Assembly: GCA_001464505.1 (NCBI GenBank)
Contig: LNEH01000203.1
Coordinates: 1-43,115 of the forward strand
Direction: 5' to 3'
From: Verrucomicrobia bacterium Ga0077533
GTDB lineage: Bacteria; Verrucomicrobiota; Verrucomicrobiia; Opitutales; Opitutaceae
Length of the DNA stretch: 43,115 nt
Part shown: piece by piece, positions 23,030 to 30,763 of the stretch
Layout: each line of letters starts with the position of its first letter
Position numbering within the stretch: position 1 is the stretch's first letter
The notes under the pieces: model-generated
The model's input: the letters and a program-made list of their open reading frames with translations, nothing else
Told to the model about the DNA's origin: nothing
Database searches by the model: none
Program-made: the position numbers and the translations under genes

Positions 23030-23941
23030 TCAGAGCATCATTTTCTCGATCGGCAGCACGAGGATGCTGCTGGCGCCGGCTTTTTTCAGCGACTCCATGG
23101 TTTCCCAGAAGACGGCCTCCGCGCAGACGGCATGCAGGGCGACCTTGGTGTCGTCGCCGGCGAGCGGCAACACGGTGGGATTCTCCGAGCCCGGCAGGAG
23201 CTTCTTGATCTGGTCCAGCGAGGATTTCGGGGCGTGGAGCATGATGTATTTGGTGTCGGCGGCTTTCTGCACCCCGTCGAGGCGACGGAGCAAAATCTCC
23301 AGCGTATGCGATTTCTCGGCCGACAGAGCCCGGGTGTTGCGGAGCAGGACGGCCGTGCTCTTAAAAATGGTCTCAACGGCACGGAGCTTGTTGGCCTCGA
23401 GGGTGGAACCGCTGGCGACCAGGTCGCAGATGGCGTCGGCCAGGCCGAGGCGCGGGGCGATCTCGACGGAACCGCTGAGGTAGACGACCTCGGCGGTTAT
23501 TTTCTGATCTTCGAGGTAACGGCGCAGCAACTGCGGATAGGAGGTGGCGATGCGCAAACCCTGAAGGTCCTTCAGCCCGGCGTAAGGTTTCTCCTCGGGC
23601 AGCGCGACGGCGAGGCGGCAACCGCCGAAATCGAGCGCGCGTTCCACAAAATAACCGCCGGCCGTGCCGTTGGTGCGGCGCTCGAGCGCGGCTTCCTCAA
23701 GGACGTTGGTGCCGACGATGCCAAGGTCGCACACGCCATCCATGACGAGTTGCGGGATGTCGTCATCGCGGACGAAAAGGATATCGACCGGAAAGTTTTC
23801 CGCATGGAGCAGCAGCTTCTCCTTGGGCGACTTGAGGCGGAGGCCGCAGTTTTTGAGCAGATCGAGCGAGTCAGTGGAGAGGCGGCCGCTTTTTTGGAGG
23901 GCGAGCCGGAGACGGTCTTTGGGAGTGGCGAGAGGAGGCAT
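23030..23941 (-). CDS. hisG: ATP phosphoribosyltransferase, long form
   Basis: 303 aa, the length of the hexameric long form with a C-terminal ACT-like regulatory domain. Such enzymes need no HisZ and are inhibited by histidine. Visible motifs are LRLALQKSGRLS, ENFPVDILFVRDDDIP, CDLGIVGTNV, RIATSYPQLLRRYL, SGSVEIAPRLGLADAICDLV and the regulatory segment from about residue 225 (DTKYIMLHAPK). It catalyses the first, committed step. It is the first structural gene of the operon, 60 bases after an attenuator-type terminator. Confidence 0.97.
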   Translation of the reverse strand: MPPLATPKDRLRLALQKSGRLSTDSLDLLKNCGLRLKSPKEKLLLHAENFPVDILFVRDDDIPQLVMDGVCDLGIVGTNVLEEAALERRTNGTAGGYFVERALDFGGCRLAVALPEEKPYAGLKDLQGLRIATSYPQLLRRYLEDQKITAEVVYLSGSVEIAPRLGLADAICDLVASGSTLEANKLRAVETIFKSTAVLLRNTRALSAEKSHTLEILLRRLDGVQKAADTKYIMLHAPKSSLDQIKKLLPGSENPTVLPLAGDDTKVALHAVCAEAVFWETMESLKKAGASSILVLPIEKMML

Positions 23942-24004
23942 GGCGGACGGGGGAAAGGAATTGGACAGGTGGATTTATCTGCAGGGCAGGCCCGGGACCG
24001 GGGC

Positions 24005-24039
24005 AAAGAAAAACCCCGGCGGATGCACCTGCCGGGGTT
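24005..24039 (-). terminator. Attenuator terminator of the his operon
   Basis: On the minus strand, AACCCCGGC (24039-24031) pairs with GCCGGGGTT (24020-24012) around a 10-base loop. The stem is followed at once by TTTTTCTTT. This is a textbook intrinsic terminator placed between the leader peptide gene and hisG. Confidence 0.92.
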
Positions 24040-24081
24040 GAGGAAAATCGGGTTCCATCTGCCACGGGCAAGGCGCTTTCG

Positions 24082-24102
24082 GCCTTCCCGAGCAGGGAAG
24101 GC
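24082..24102 (-). promoter_or_regulatory. Pause/antiterminator hairpin after the his leader
   Basis: GCCTTCCC and GGGAAGGC form a perfect 8-bp stem with a five-base loop, ending at the leader stop codon. In his attenuation a hairpin in this place pauses polymerase and sequesters leader bases. About 40 bases separate it from the terminator stem. Confidence 0.75.
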
Positions 24103-24137
24103 TAGCTCACGTGGTGATGATGGTGGTTGAGAGCCAT
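24102..24137 (-). CDS. hisL: Histidine operon leader peptide
   Basis: ATG 24137, eleven codons and TAG: MALNHHHHHVS, with five consecutive His codons (CAC CAT CAT CAC CAC). It lies 160 bases upstream of hisG on the same strand, followed by a pause hairpin and a strong terminator. That is the arrangement of ribosome-mediated histidine attenuation: low charged tRNA-His stalls the ribosome on the His run, which lets an alternative fold form and transcription continue. Too short for ordinary gene finders. The promoter should lie between 24138 and 24232, but no clear boxes are visible. Confidence 0.92.
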   Translation of the reverse strand: MALNHHHHHVS

Positions 24138-24232
24138 TGGTTGAGGGCTGTGTTGATGGCTGCGGTCGGGGGGCGGCGCAAGTTTTTTTCGGTAGCGCTT
24201 GGCCGCTGGCTGCGCAATTTGGCGCGTCATAA

Positions 24233-25357
24233 GTGACGAGCAAGGCGCAGCCAGTTTACCGGCCAGAGGGCAAGACCATCGTGGCGGCCGTGACCGCGGT
24301 GGCGGCAGTCTATGTATATTTTCTCATCTTCCCCCAGTTTGGTTTTCTGAAAGCGGTGCAGGCGGCACTGGGCGGGAACGCCGGGATCATCCAGCCGATC
24401 ATGACCGTGATGGGTCTGGCGGGAGTGACGGGCAGCGTGCTCGCCGCGCGGTTTTTTTCGGATCAGGGCTGCCGGCGCTGGTTCGCGACCGGTTTGGGAA
24501 TCTGCGCCGGGGCGGCAGCCTGGTCGCTGGTCGCCCGGCAAACGGCGGAATTTTATGGCGTGGCGCTGCTGGCGGGGCTGGGCACGGGCCTCACGACCGT
24601 GACGCTGGCCGGGATGCTGCGCGGGGCGGTTGGGGATGGCCGCCTCGGGATGATCATCGGGCTGGGCACGGGGCTGGCCTACGCGTTTTGCAATCTACCC
24701 GGCGTGTTCGACGCGAGCGCCACAGCCCAGGCGCAACTGGCGTTGCTGGCGGCGGCGGCGGGGCTGGCGGGAGGAAGCCGGCTCACCCGGCGAGTCGAGT
24801 TGGTGCAACCCGCCGGTGGGAATTACTCGGGCGCGGGAGTGGCGGCGTGGGTGTTGGTTTTCCTGGCGCTGGTCTGCCTCGATAGCGCGGCGTTCTATAT
24901 CATCCAGCACACGGCGGCACTGAAAGAGGCCACCTGGACCGGAGCGGGGCGACTTTCACTGAACGCCGGCGCGCATCTGGCGGCGGCCGTGCTGGCGGGT
25001 TGGGCGCTTGATCGGCGTTGGTTGGGTCGGACGGCCGGTCTCGGCGCGGTCTCGCTGTTGCTGGCGTGTTGGCTGATCCATGAACGGCAGCAGGCGCTCG
25101 CAGGGGCCGGGTTGCTTTATGTCGTGGGGGTCTCGTTCTACTCGACCATGCTGGTGTATTATCCGGCGCGTAGCGGGCGACCCGGACTGGCCGCGCTGGT
25201 TTACGCCGTGGCCGGGTGGGGCGGCTCGGGGCTGGGCATCGCGCTGGCGGAGGAACGGCAAGATTTGCCGGGCGGGCTGCTCCTCGTGGCCGGTGCGGTC
25301 ATCTTGCTCGGCCTAATCGCGCGGCGCGCGGTTCAGCATCCCGGCCCAGCGACCTAG
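24233..25357 (+). CDS. MFS-like integral membrane transporter
   Basis: 374 aa from GTG 24233, the first start clear of the divergent his leader. About eleven or twelve hydrophobic helices are predicted, with the short MFS-like interhelix signature FFSDQGCRRWFATGLG after the second helix and GLGTGLTTVTLAGM in the fourth or fifth. The second half repeats the pattern (LDRRWLGRTAGLGAVSLLL). No substrate motif is visible. Overall it resembles small MFS proteins found beside respiratory genes. It shares its intergenic region with the his operon but is otherwise isolated. Confidence 0.75.
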   Translation: MTSKAQPVYRPEGKTIVAAVTAVAAVYVYFLIFPQFGFLKAVQAALGGNAGIIQPIMTVMGLAGVTGSVLAARFFSDQGCRRWFATGLGICAGAAAWSLVARQTAEFYGVALLAGLGTGLTTVTLAGMLRGAVGDGRLGMIIGLGTGLAYAFCNLPGVFDASATAQAQLALLAAAAGLAGGSRLTRRVELVQPAGGNYSGAGVAAWVLVFLALVCLDSAAFYIIQHTAALKEATWTGAGRLSLNAGAHLAAAVLAGWALDRRWLGRTAGLGAVSLLLACWLIHERQQALAGAGLLYVVGVSFYSTMLVYYPARSGRPGLAALVYAVAGWGGSGLGIALAEERQDLPGGLLLVAGAVILLGLIARRAVQHPGPAT

Positions 25358-25424
25358 ACTTGTGTTTAAGGGTGGATAAGGCCTGTTTTGATAGTTTCAT
25401 TCCCCTGCTACCCCTTCTTCGTAT

Positions 25425-27409
25425 TTGAACACCCCGAAAGGCCCGATCCGGCGTTTTTTCTCCAACCAGCTTCCCCGCCGTCACGGAGGCCTGTTAGTTT
25501 ACTTTGGCGTTTTCCTCGCCCTATCTTTCCTGACGCGCCTTGTGCTGCTGGTGAAGGCGTCGTCCGATGTGACCTGGACCTTGAGTCTGGTGGCGGCCTT
25601 CGGTTGGGGGGCGCTCTATGACCTCGGGGCGGCCGGGTGGGCGGCGCTGCCCATGCTGTTGCTGCTGACCCTGCTGCCGGGCGGCTGGTTCAAGCACGCC
25701 TGGGAGCGGTGGCTGGCGCACGCAACCGGCTTCGTCGTGATTTACCTGCTGCTCTTCAACACCGTCGCGGAGTGGGTTTTCTGGGACGAATTCGGCGTGC
25801 GGTTCAACTTCATCGCGGTGGACTACCTGGTCTACACGACCGAGGTGATCGGCAACATCCGCGAGTCCTACAACCTGCCGCTGATTTTTGGCGGCCTCGC
25901 GCTGGCGACGCTGGTGACTTACTGGTTGTGCTGGCGCACCGGCTGGCCGCGGCGCTGGATCGATGCCGCCGCGCACGAGCCGTTCAGACTCCGGTTCGCA
26001 ACCAGCGGGGTCTGGCTCGCCGGCATCCTGTCGCTGGGCCTGACGCTGAGCGAGAGCCACCTGCCGGCCTTCCGCAACAACTTCAACCGCGAGCTGGCCA
26101 AGAACGGACTCTGGTCGCTCTTCGCCGCGTTCTGGAACAACGCGCTCGATTACGGCAAGTTCTACACGACGCTGTCGGACGACGGCGCCTTTCTGGTCGT
26201 GCGGCATGAACTGGCGCGCGACCGGTCGGTGACCCTGGGCCCGGAAGTGCAGGACACGTTGCACACCGTGCGCAACACCGGCCCCGAGCTGCGCCCCAAT
26301 GTCATCCAGATCACCGTCGAGAGCCTGAGCGCGGATTTCCTGAGCATTTTCAACCATGCGTCCAACCTGACGCCGAACCTGGCCGAGATCGCGCCGAAGA
26401 GCCTGGTGTTCGACAATTTCTACGCTACCGGCACGCGCACCGACCGCGGCATGGAGGCGCTCGCGCTTTCGTTGCCGCCCACGCCCGGCCGTTCGATGAT
26501 CAAACGCCCGCGCAACGAGGACATGTTCACGCTTGGCTCCGTCTTTCGCGCGAAGGGTTATGACACGGCGTTCATCTACGGCGGCACAACGGCTACCGGG
26601 TCATCGACCGCACCGGGGTGCCGAAGGAGGAAATCACCTTCGCCAACGTCTGGGGGGTGTGCGACGAGGATCTCTTTGGTTGGACGCTGCGCGAGGCCGA
26701 CGCCGGCCACGCGACCGGCCAGCCGTTCCACTATTTCGTGATGACCACGTCGAACCACCGGCCCTTCACCTTCCCCGAAGGCCGGATCGACCTGCCGTCC
26801 AAAGTCTCCGGCCGCGCCGGCGCGGTAAAATACACCGACTACGCCATCGGCAAATTCATCCGCGACGCGGCGACGAAACCCTGGTTCACAAACACAGTGT
26901 TCGTGATCGTGGCCGACCATTGCGCCTCCAGCGCCGGCAAGACCGAGCTGCCCGTGCAGAATTACCATATCCCGCTCATCATTTATGCGCCCGGCGGCCA
27001 GATCGCGCCGGGGCGCGTCACGACCCTCACCAGCCAGATGGACTATGCGCCGACCCTGCTCGGACTGCTGAACTGGACCTACCCAAGCCGGTTTTTCGGC
27101 CGTGATGTCCGGCAAACCGATCCACAGGAGGGCCGCGCCCTGATCGGCACCTACCAGAAACTCGGGCTGCTCAAAGGCGACGACTTCATGGTGCTCAACC
27201 CCGTGCGGCGGGAGACGCAATACCGCTACAACCGCGCCGACTTCAGCCTCACGGAACAACCCCTGGACCATGATTTTCTGACGATGGTGGTCGGCTATTA
27301 CCAGGCGGCCAGCCACCTCTACGAACACAACCGCTACCGGGCGCTCAGCCCCGATGAGTTCACCCGCGCGATGCAACCCCCGGCGATGGTGCCTGTCTCC
27401 AAACCATGA
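25425..27409 (+). pseudogene. LtaS-like sulfatase / phosphoglycerol transferase, frameshifted
   Basis: TTG 25425 starts a protein with five N-terminal helices and an alkaline-phosphatase-fold domain: NVIQITVESLSADFLS, the nucleophile Thr in GTRTDRGMEAL and MFTLGSVFRAKGYDTAFIYGG. Just after YGG (about 26582) the frame changes. The continuation HNGYRVIDRTGVPKEEITF runs in another frame to 27409 with WTLREADA, FVMTTSNHRPF and VIVADHCASSAG. Family members normally have an extra stretch between YGG and NGY that includes a conserved Asp and a FDNM-like motif, about 12 residues. So a non-triplet deletion of roughly 35-38 bases has occurred. Such enzymes add glycerol phosphate or phosphoethanolamine to envelope glycans or lipids. 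It may be a true pseudogene or a sequence error. Confidence 0.8.
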
Positions 27410-28320
27410 AATATCCCGCCAAAACCTGCCTGTTGGGTTGTTTTTTTTTGAGCCACCTGATGCTTGGGGCGGAGACCCCGGCCCTGCCCGCTGCGGAAAA
27501 ACCATCGGATGACGACCTACGCGTCCGCGGGATTTTCAACAGCGTGCTGCCGCGCACGGAAAAAAAGCATTCCCTCCGCCTGATCGTCCATCCCCACCTC
27601 GGGGATCTGACCAAGCGCGATCACCTGCGGACCGCGCTGGGCTTTCGCTACGGCATCACCACCCGCTGGGAGGCCACCGCCGAGGCGGACGCCTATTTTT
27701 CCCACGGGCTGAAGCGCCAGGCTTTTTTCGAGGAGAGCGGGTTTTCCACGCTCCGCCTCGGCACCAAATACCGGCTGGGGGAGATTTTCGGGCTCGGCTG
27801 GGAAACGTCCACCGGGGTGGAATTCTCGCAACCCATCGGCAGTCCGCCGATCGACGTGACCGATGGATTGCGGCATATCGCGCCTTTCATCACCGCGTCA
27901 CGTCCGCTGACTGGCGCGCCCGGCTGGCGGGTTTTCGGCGGCGCCGGCTGGGATGATGTGACCAAGGTGTCCGGCGGGAGGGAGTTGGAGAAAAACGAGC
28001 TGAGGAACGACTCGGTCAACGTTTCCGGTGGCGTCTTGTGGGAGCGCGGAACGGTGACCTACGCGCTCGAGGCCACCTACGCGACCACCCGGTTCACAAC
28101 CGACGTCGGCCGCGACGTCTACGCGCTCCGGCCAAGCGTGCTGTGGGTGTTGCCGACGAAATACACCTTCAACAGCAAGGGCAAATGGCTGCTCGGTCTC
28201 GCCCTGCGTTTCTCCCATGGGCCGGACGGCAACGACATCGGGCTCCGCGCCAAGCTGCGGGTCAACTTCGACTTCAAACGCTTGCTCGGCCTCAAGACGG
28301 AGCCAGTCTCGGGGCCATGA
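27406..28320 (+). CDS. Outer-membrane beta-barrel protein
   Basis: 304 aa, ATG 27406 overlapping the end of the sulfatase frame. Signal peptide (LLGCFFLSHLMLGAETP), then alternating amphipathic strands typical of a barrel: LRTALGFRYGITTRWEATAEADAYF, STLRLGTKYRL, LALRFSHG and a C-terminal LRAKLRVNFDFKRL. There are no catalytic motifs. Its gene overlaps both neighbours (ATGA twice), so it forms a tight envelope operon with the LtaS-like and PAP2 genes. The exact family is not recognised. Confidence 0.75.
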   Translation: MKYPAKTCLLGCFFLSHLMLGAETPALPAAEKPSDDDLRVRGIFNSVLPRTEKKHSLRLIVHPHLGDLTKRDHLRTALGFRYGITTRWEATAEADAYFSHGLKRQAFFEESGFSTLRLGTKYRLGEIFGLGWETSTGVEFSQPIGSPPIDVTDGLRHIAPFITASRPLTGAPGWRVFGGAGWDDVTKVSGGRELEKNELRNDSVNVSGGVLWERGTVTYALEATYATTRFTTDVGRDVYALRPSVLWVLPTKYTFNSKGKWLLGLALRFSHGPDGNDIGLRAKLRVNFDFKRLLGLKTEPVSGP

Positions 28321-29021
28321 GTCCCGGACCGGCTGCTTCCCTTCGCCCGCTTTGGATCACCCTCGGGTTGCTGGCCGGGGTGTTCGCGCTGTTCGAGTTC
28401 ACGAATCTCGATCTCGCGCTGCAGGATCACTTTTTCAATTTCGAGACGCGGCGCTGGCTCGTGGACGAGAAAGAGCCGGTGGCGCGACTGGTGTTCTACA
28501 ACGGCCCGAAGGCGCTCGTGTGGGTCTTCGCGCTCACGGCGCTGACCCTCGCCGCCGGGCCGGCGCGGTGGCGCGAACGGTTGCGGCTGGACCGGCGCGG
28601 GCTCTGGCTCGGCGTGCTCGTCATCGCCACCGTGCCCGCGCTCGCCGGGCTCGGGAAGAAATACACCAACGTCTTCTGTCCCTCGGAAATCCGGCGCTAC
28701 GGCGGCGACATGGCCTACGCGAAACTCTGCGAACCCCATCCGGCCGACGACCCGCCGGGGCGGCGCGGCGGGTGTTTTCCCGCCGGCCACGCCAGCGGCG
28801 GATTCGCGCTGATGGGATTGCTCGCCGTGCGCGCCAACCGGCGCTGGCGCCAGGGCGTCATTGCGCTCGGCCTCGGTCTGGGCTGGTGGATGGGCGGCTA
28901 CCAGATGCTGAAAGGCGCGCATTACCTCAGCCACACCCTCACGACCATGCTCGTGGCCTGGCTGGTCGTCCTGCTCTGGCGCCGGGCCCTGCGGATCGCG
29001 CCGGCCGCCGACACGGCATAA
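28317..29021 (+). CDS. PAP2-family membrane phosphatase
   Basis: 234 aa from ATG 28317 (overlap with the previous stop). Six hydrophobic helices are predicted. The acid-phosphatase signature is split as usual: GKKYTNVFCPSE (first motif, Lys-rich), FPAGHASGGFALMG (second, catalytic His) and GAHYLSHTLTTM (third, nucleophile His). PAP2 membrane enzymes remove phosphate from isoprenyl or lipid A phosphates. Beside an LtaS-like transferase and a barrel protein, a role in decorating or recycling an envelope lipid is likely. The precise substrate is inference. Confidence 0.88.
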   Translation: MSPGPAASLRPLWITLGLLAGVFALFEFTNLDLALQDHFFNFETRRWLVDEKEPVARLVFYNGPKALVWVFALTALTLAAGPARWRERLRLDRRGLWLGVLVIATVPALAGLGKKYTNVFCPSEIRRYGGDMAYAKLCEPHPADDPPGRRGGCFPAGHASGGFALMGLLAVRANRRWRQGVIALGLGLGWWMGGYQMLKGAHYLSHTLTTMLVAWLVVLLWRRALRIAPAADTA

Positions 29022-29059
29022 AACCTTGAACGTTCCGCCGGAGCCCGTGTCGTAGGCGC

Positions 29060-29923
29060 ATGCGGATTTTCCTCAAAACTCTCGCGGTGGCGGCCGGCCT
29101 GCTGGCGGCCCTGCTCCTGCGTGCCGCCGAAGCCCCGCCTCGCGCCGAGACCTTGGCCGAAAAAACCCTCAAGGAAATTGTCACGCGGCAGCGCGACATC
29201 TTTGCCCGGGCCGAAAAAGAGGGCGAGCATCTGGACATGGCCTGGCTGCGCGGCGAATTGCAAAGCGTCATTCACAGCTACGATGTGCTCATCCAGAAAA
29301 GCCCGGATTTCGCCCCCGCCTATGTCACCTATGGCCTGTTGCTGGGCCAGGTCGGCATGACGCGCGAGGCCGTCGGTATTTTGCTCAAGGCGAACAAACT
29401 CGACGCGGAAATCCCCGTCGTGAAAAACGAGATCGCCCGCTTCCTCGCCGAGGACGGCAAGGTGGTCGAGGCGTTGCCGTGGCTCACGGCCGCGATCGAA
29501 CTCGAGCCGCAGGAACCGCTCTACCACTACCACCTTGGCAAACTGCTCACGGAGGGGCGCGACGAGTTCATCAAGACCGGCCAGTTCACGCGCGCCTCGC
29601 TGGACCAGGCGATGCTGCAGGCCTTCGCCCGCGCCGCGGAATTGGCCCCGGATAATTTCGGCTACGCCTACCGCAGCGCCGAAGCTTACAACGACCTCGA
29701 GGTTCCCCAATGGGACACGGCGCTCGCGCGGTGGAGCGCACTGGAAACCCGCGCCCAGCCGGGCATCGAGCAGCAGACCATCCGGCTCCAGGCCATCAAC
29801 GTGCTGATCAAGATGGGCCGCCTGGATCACGCCAGCGCCATTTTGGTCACGGTCACCGAACCGGTCCTCCAGAAGCAGAAGCAGACTTTGCTCGACTCGC
29901 TGACGAAGGCCGGGGCAAAGTAG
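29060..29923 (+). CDS. Periplasmic TPR-like protein
   Basis: 287 aa with signal peptide (LKTLAVAAGLLAALLLRAAEA). Helical repeats of TPR type are visible: FAPAYVTYGLLLGQVGMTREAVGILLKA, EPLYHYHLGKLL and NFGYAYRSAEAYNDL. It probably binds protein partners in the periplasm. It precedes the rhomboid-fold gene by six bases and is likely co-transcribed with it. Confidence 0.8.
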   Translation: MRIFLKTLAVAAGLLAALLLRAAEAPPRAETLAEKTLKEIVTRQRDIFARAEKEGEHLDMAWLRGELQSVIHSYDVLIQKSPDFAPAYVTYGLLLGQVGMTREAVGILLKANKLDAEIPVVKNEIARFLAEDGKVVEALPWLTAAIELEPQEPLYHYHLGKLLTEGRDEFIKTGQFTRASLDQAMLQAFARAAELAPDNFGYAYRSAEAYNDLEVPQWDTALARWSALETRAQPGIEQQTIRLQAINVLIKMGRLDHASAILVTVTEPVLQKQKQTLLDSLTKAGAK

Positions 29924-29929
29924 CCGGAC

Positions 29930-30760
29930 ATGGGTTTCCTCAACCGATTCGAACGCGCCTTCGGCCGCTTCGCGATCCCCCACCTCGCGCTCTATCTGAT
30001 CGGCGGGCAGGTGATGTTCCTCGGCTTTGCCCTGCTCGGACAGTTCGACTTGGGACGGATTCTGTTGGTGCCGGCGCTGGTCGGGCAGGGGGAATTCTGG
30101 CGGCTGTTCACCTTCGCCCTGGTGCCACCGGTCACCGGGCAGCTGACCATGGTCGGCGCGGTGTTCCTGGCGGTCAGCTGGTATTTTTTCCACATGATCA
30201 GCCAGGCGTTGGAAAGCCATTGGGGCGTCTTCCGGTTCAACCTGTTTTTCCTGCTCGGCTGGGCGCTGACGGTCGCGGTCTCGTTTCTCACCCCTTATCA
30301 GGCGACCGGCTATGCGTTCTTCGCGGTGTCGGTGTTCCTCGCGTTTGCGTTCCTGAACCCGGACTTCGAGCTCTACCTGTTTTTCATCCTGCCGGTGAAG
30401 ATCAAGTGGTTTGCCCTCCTGCTCTGGCTGGGTTTCGCCTATGCGGTCGTAACCGGCGGTTGGAACGCCCGGCTCGCGGTGCTGGCGGCCACCGGCAATT
30501 TTCTGGTCTTTTTCGCCCGCGACATCGTGCAGCGCCTGAGGACCGGCCGCCAGCACAGGCAGCAGCAGGTCCGCCGGTCCGAGTTTAGCGCGGACGAAAA
30601 CGAGTCGCGGCACCGCTGCACGGTCTGTGGCAAGACCGACTTGACCGACCGGCACATGGATTTCCGCTACTGCTCGAAGTGTGCGAACGACGAGTGCTAC
30701 TGCGCCGACCACATCTTCAACCACGTGCATACGGCCGCGAAAGTCGCGGAAAAGCAATAG
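29930..30760 (+). CDS. Rhomboid/Derlin-fold membrane protein with C-terminal zinc ribbon
   Basis: 276 aa. Residues about 15-200 contain six hydrophobic helices, with LVGQGEFWRLFTFALVPP early on, the WR motif typical of rhomboid-superfamily L1 loops. The catalytic GxSG and the partner His of active rhomboid proteases are not found (the expected helix reads ATGYAFFAVSVFL), so it is probably a pseudoprotease. Residues about 225-262 have Cys pairs CTVCG, CSKC and CYCADH, a zinc-binding module facing the cytoplasm. It lies three bases before prmB. The role is unknown; derlin-like proteins bind and route membrane clients. Confidence 0.75.
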   Translation: MGFLNRFERAFGRFAIPHLALYLIGGQVMFLGFALLGQFDLGRILLVPALVGQGEFWRLFTFALVPPVTGQLTMVGAVFLAVSWYFFHMISQALESHWGVFRFNLFFLLGWALTVAVSFLTPYQATGYAFFAVSVFLAFAFLNPDFELYLFFILPVKIKWFALLLWLGFAYAVVTGGWNARLAVLAATGNFLVFFARDIVQRLRTGRQHRQQQVRRSEFSADENESRHRCTVCGKTDLTDRHMDFRYCSKCANDECYCADHIFNHVHTAAKVAEKQ

Positions 30761-30763
30761 GCC

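Noticed and set aside
24040-24243. Longer minus-strand frame running through the his leader region and opposite the MFS start
   Set aside because: Out of register with the His-codon run and rich in Pro/Ser; the attenuator structure explains the region better.
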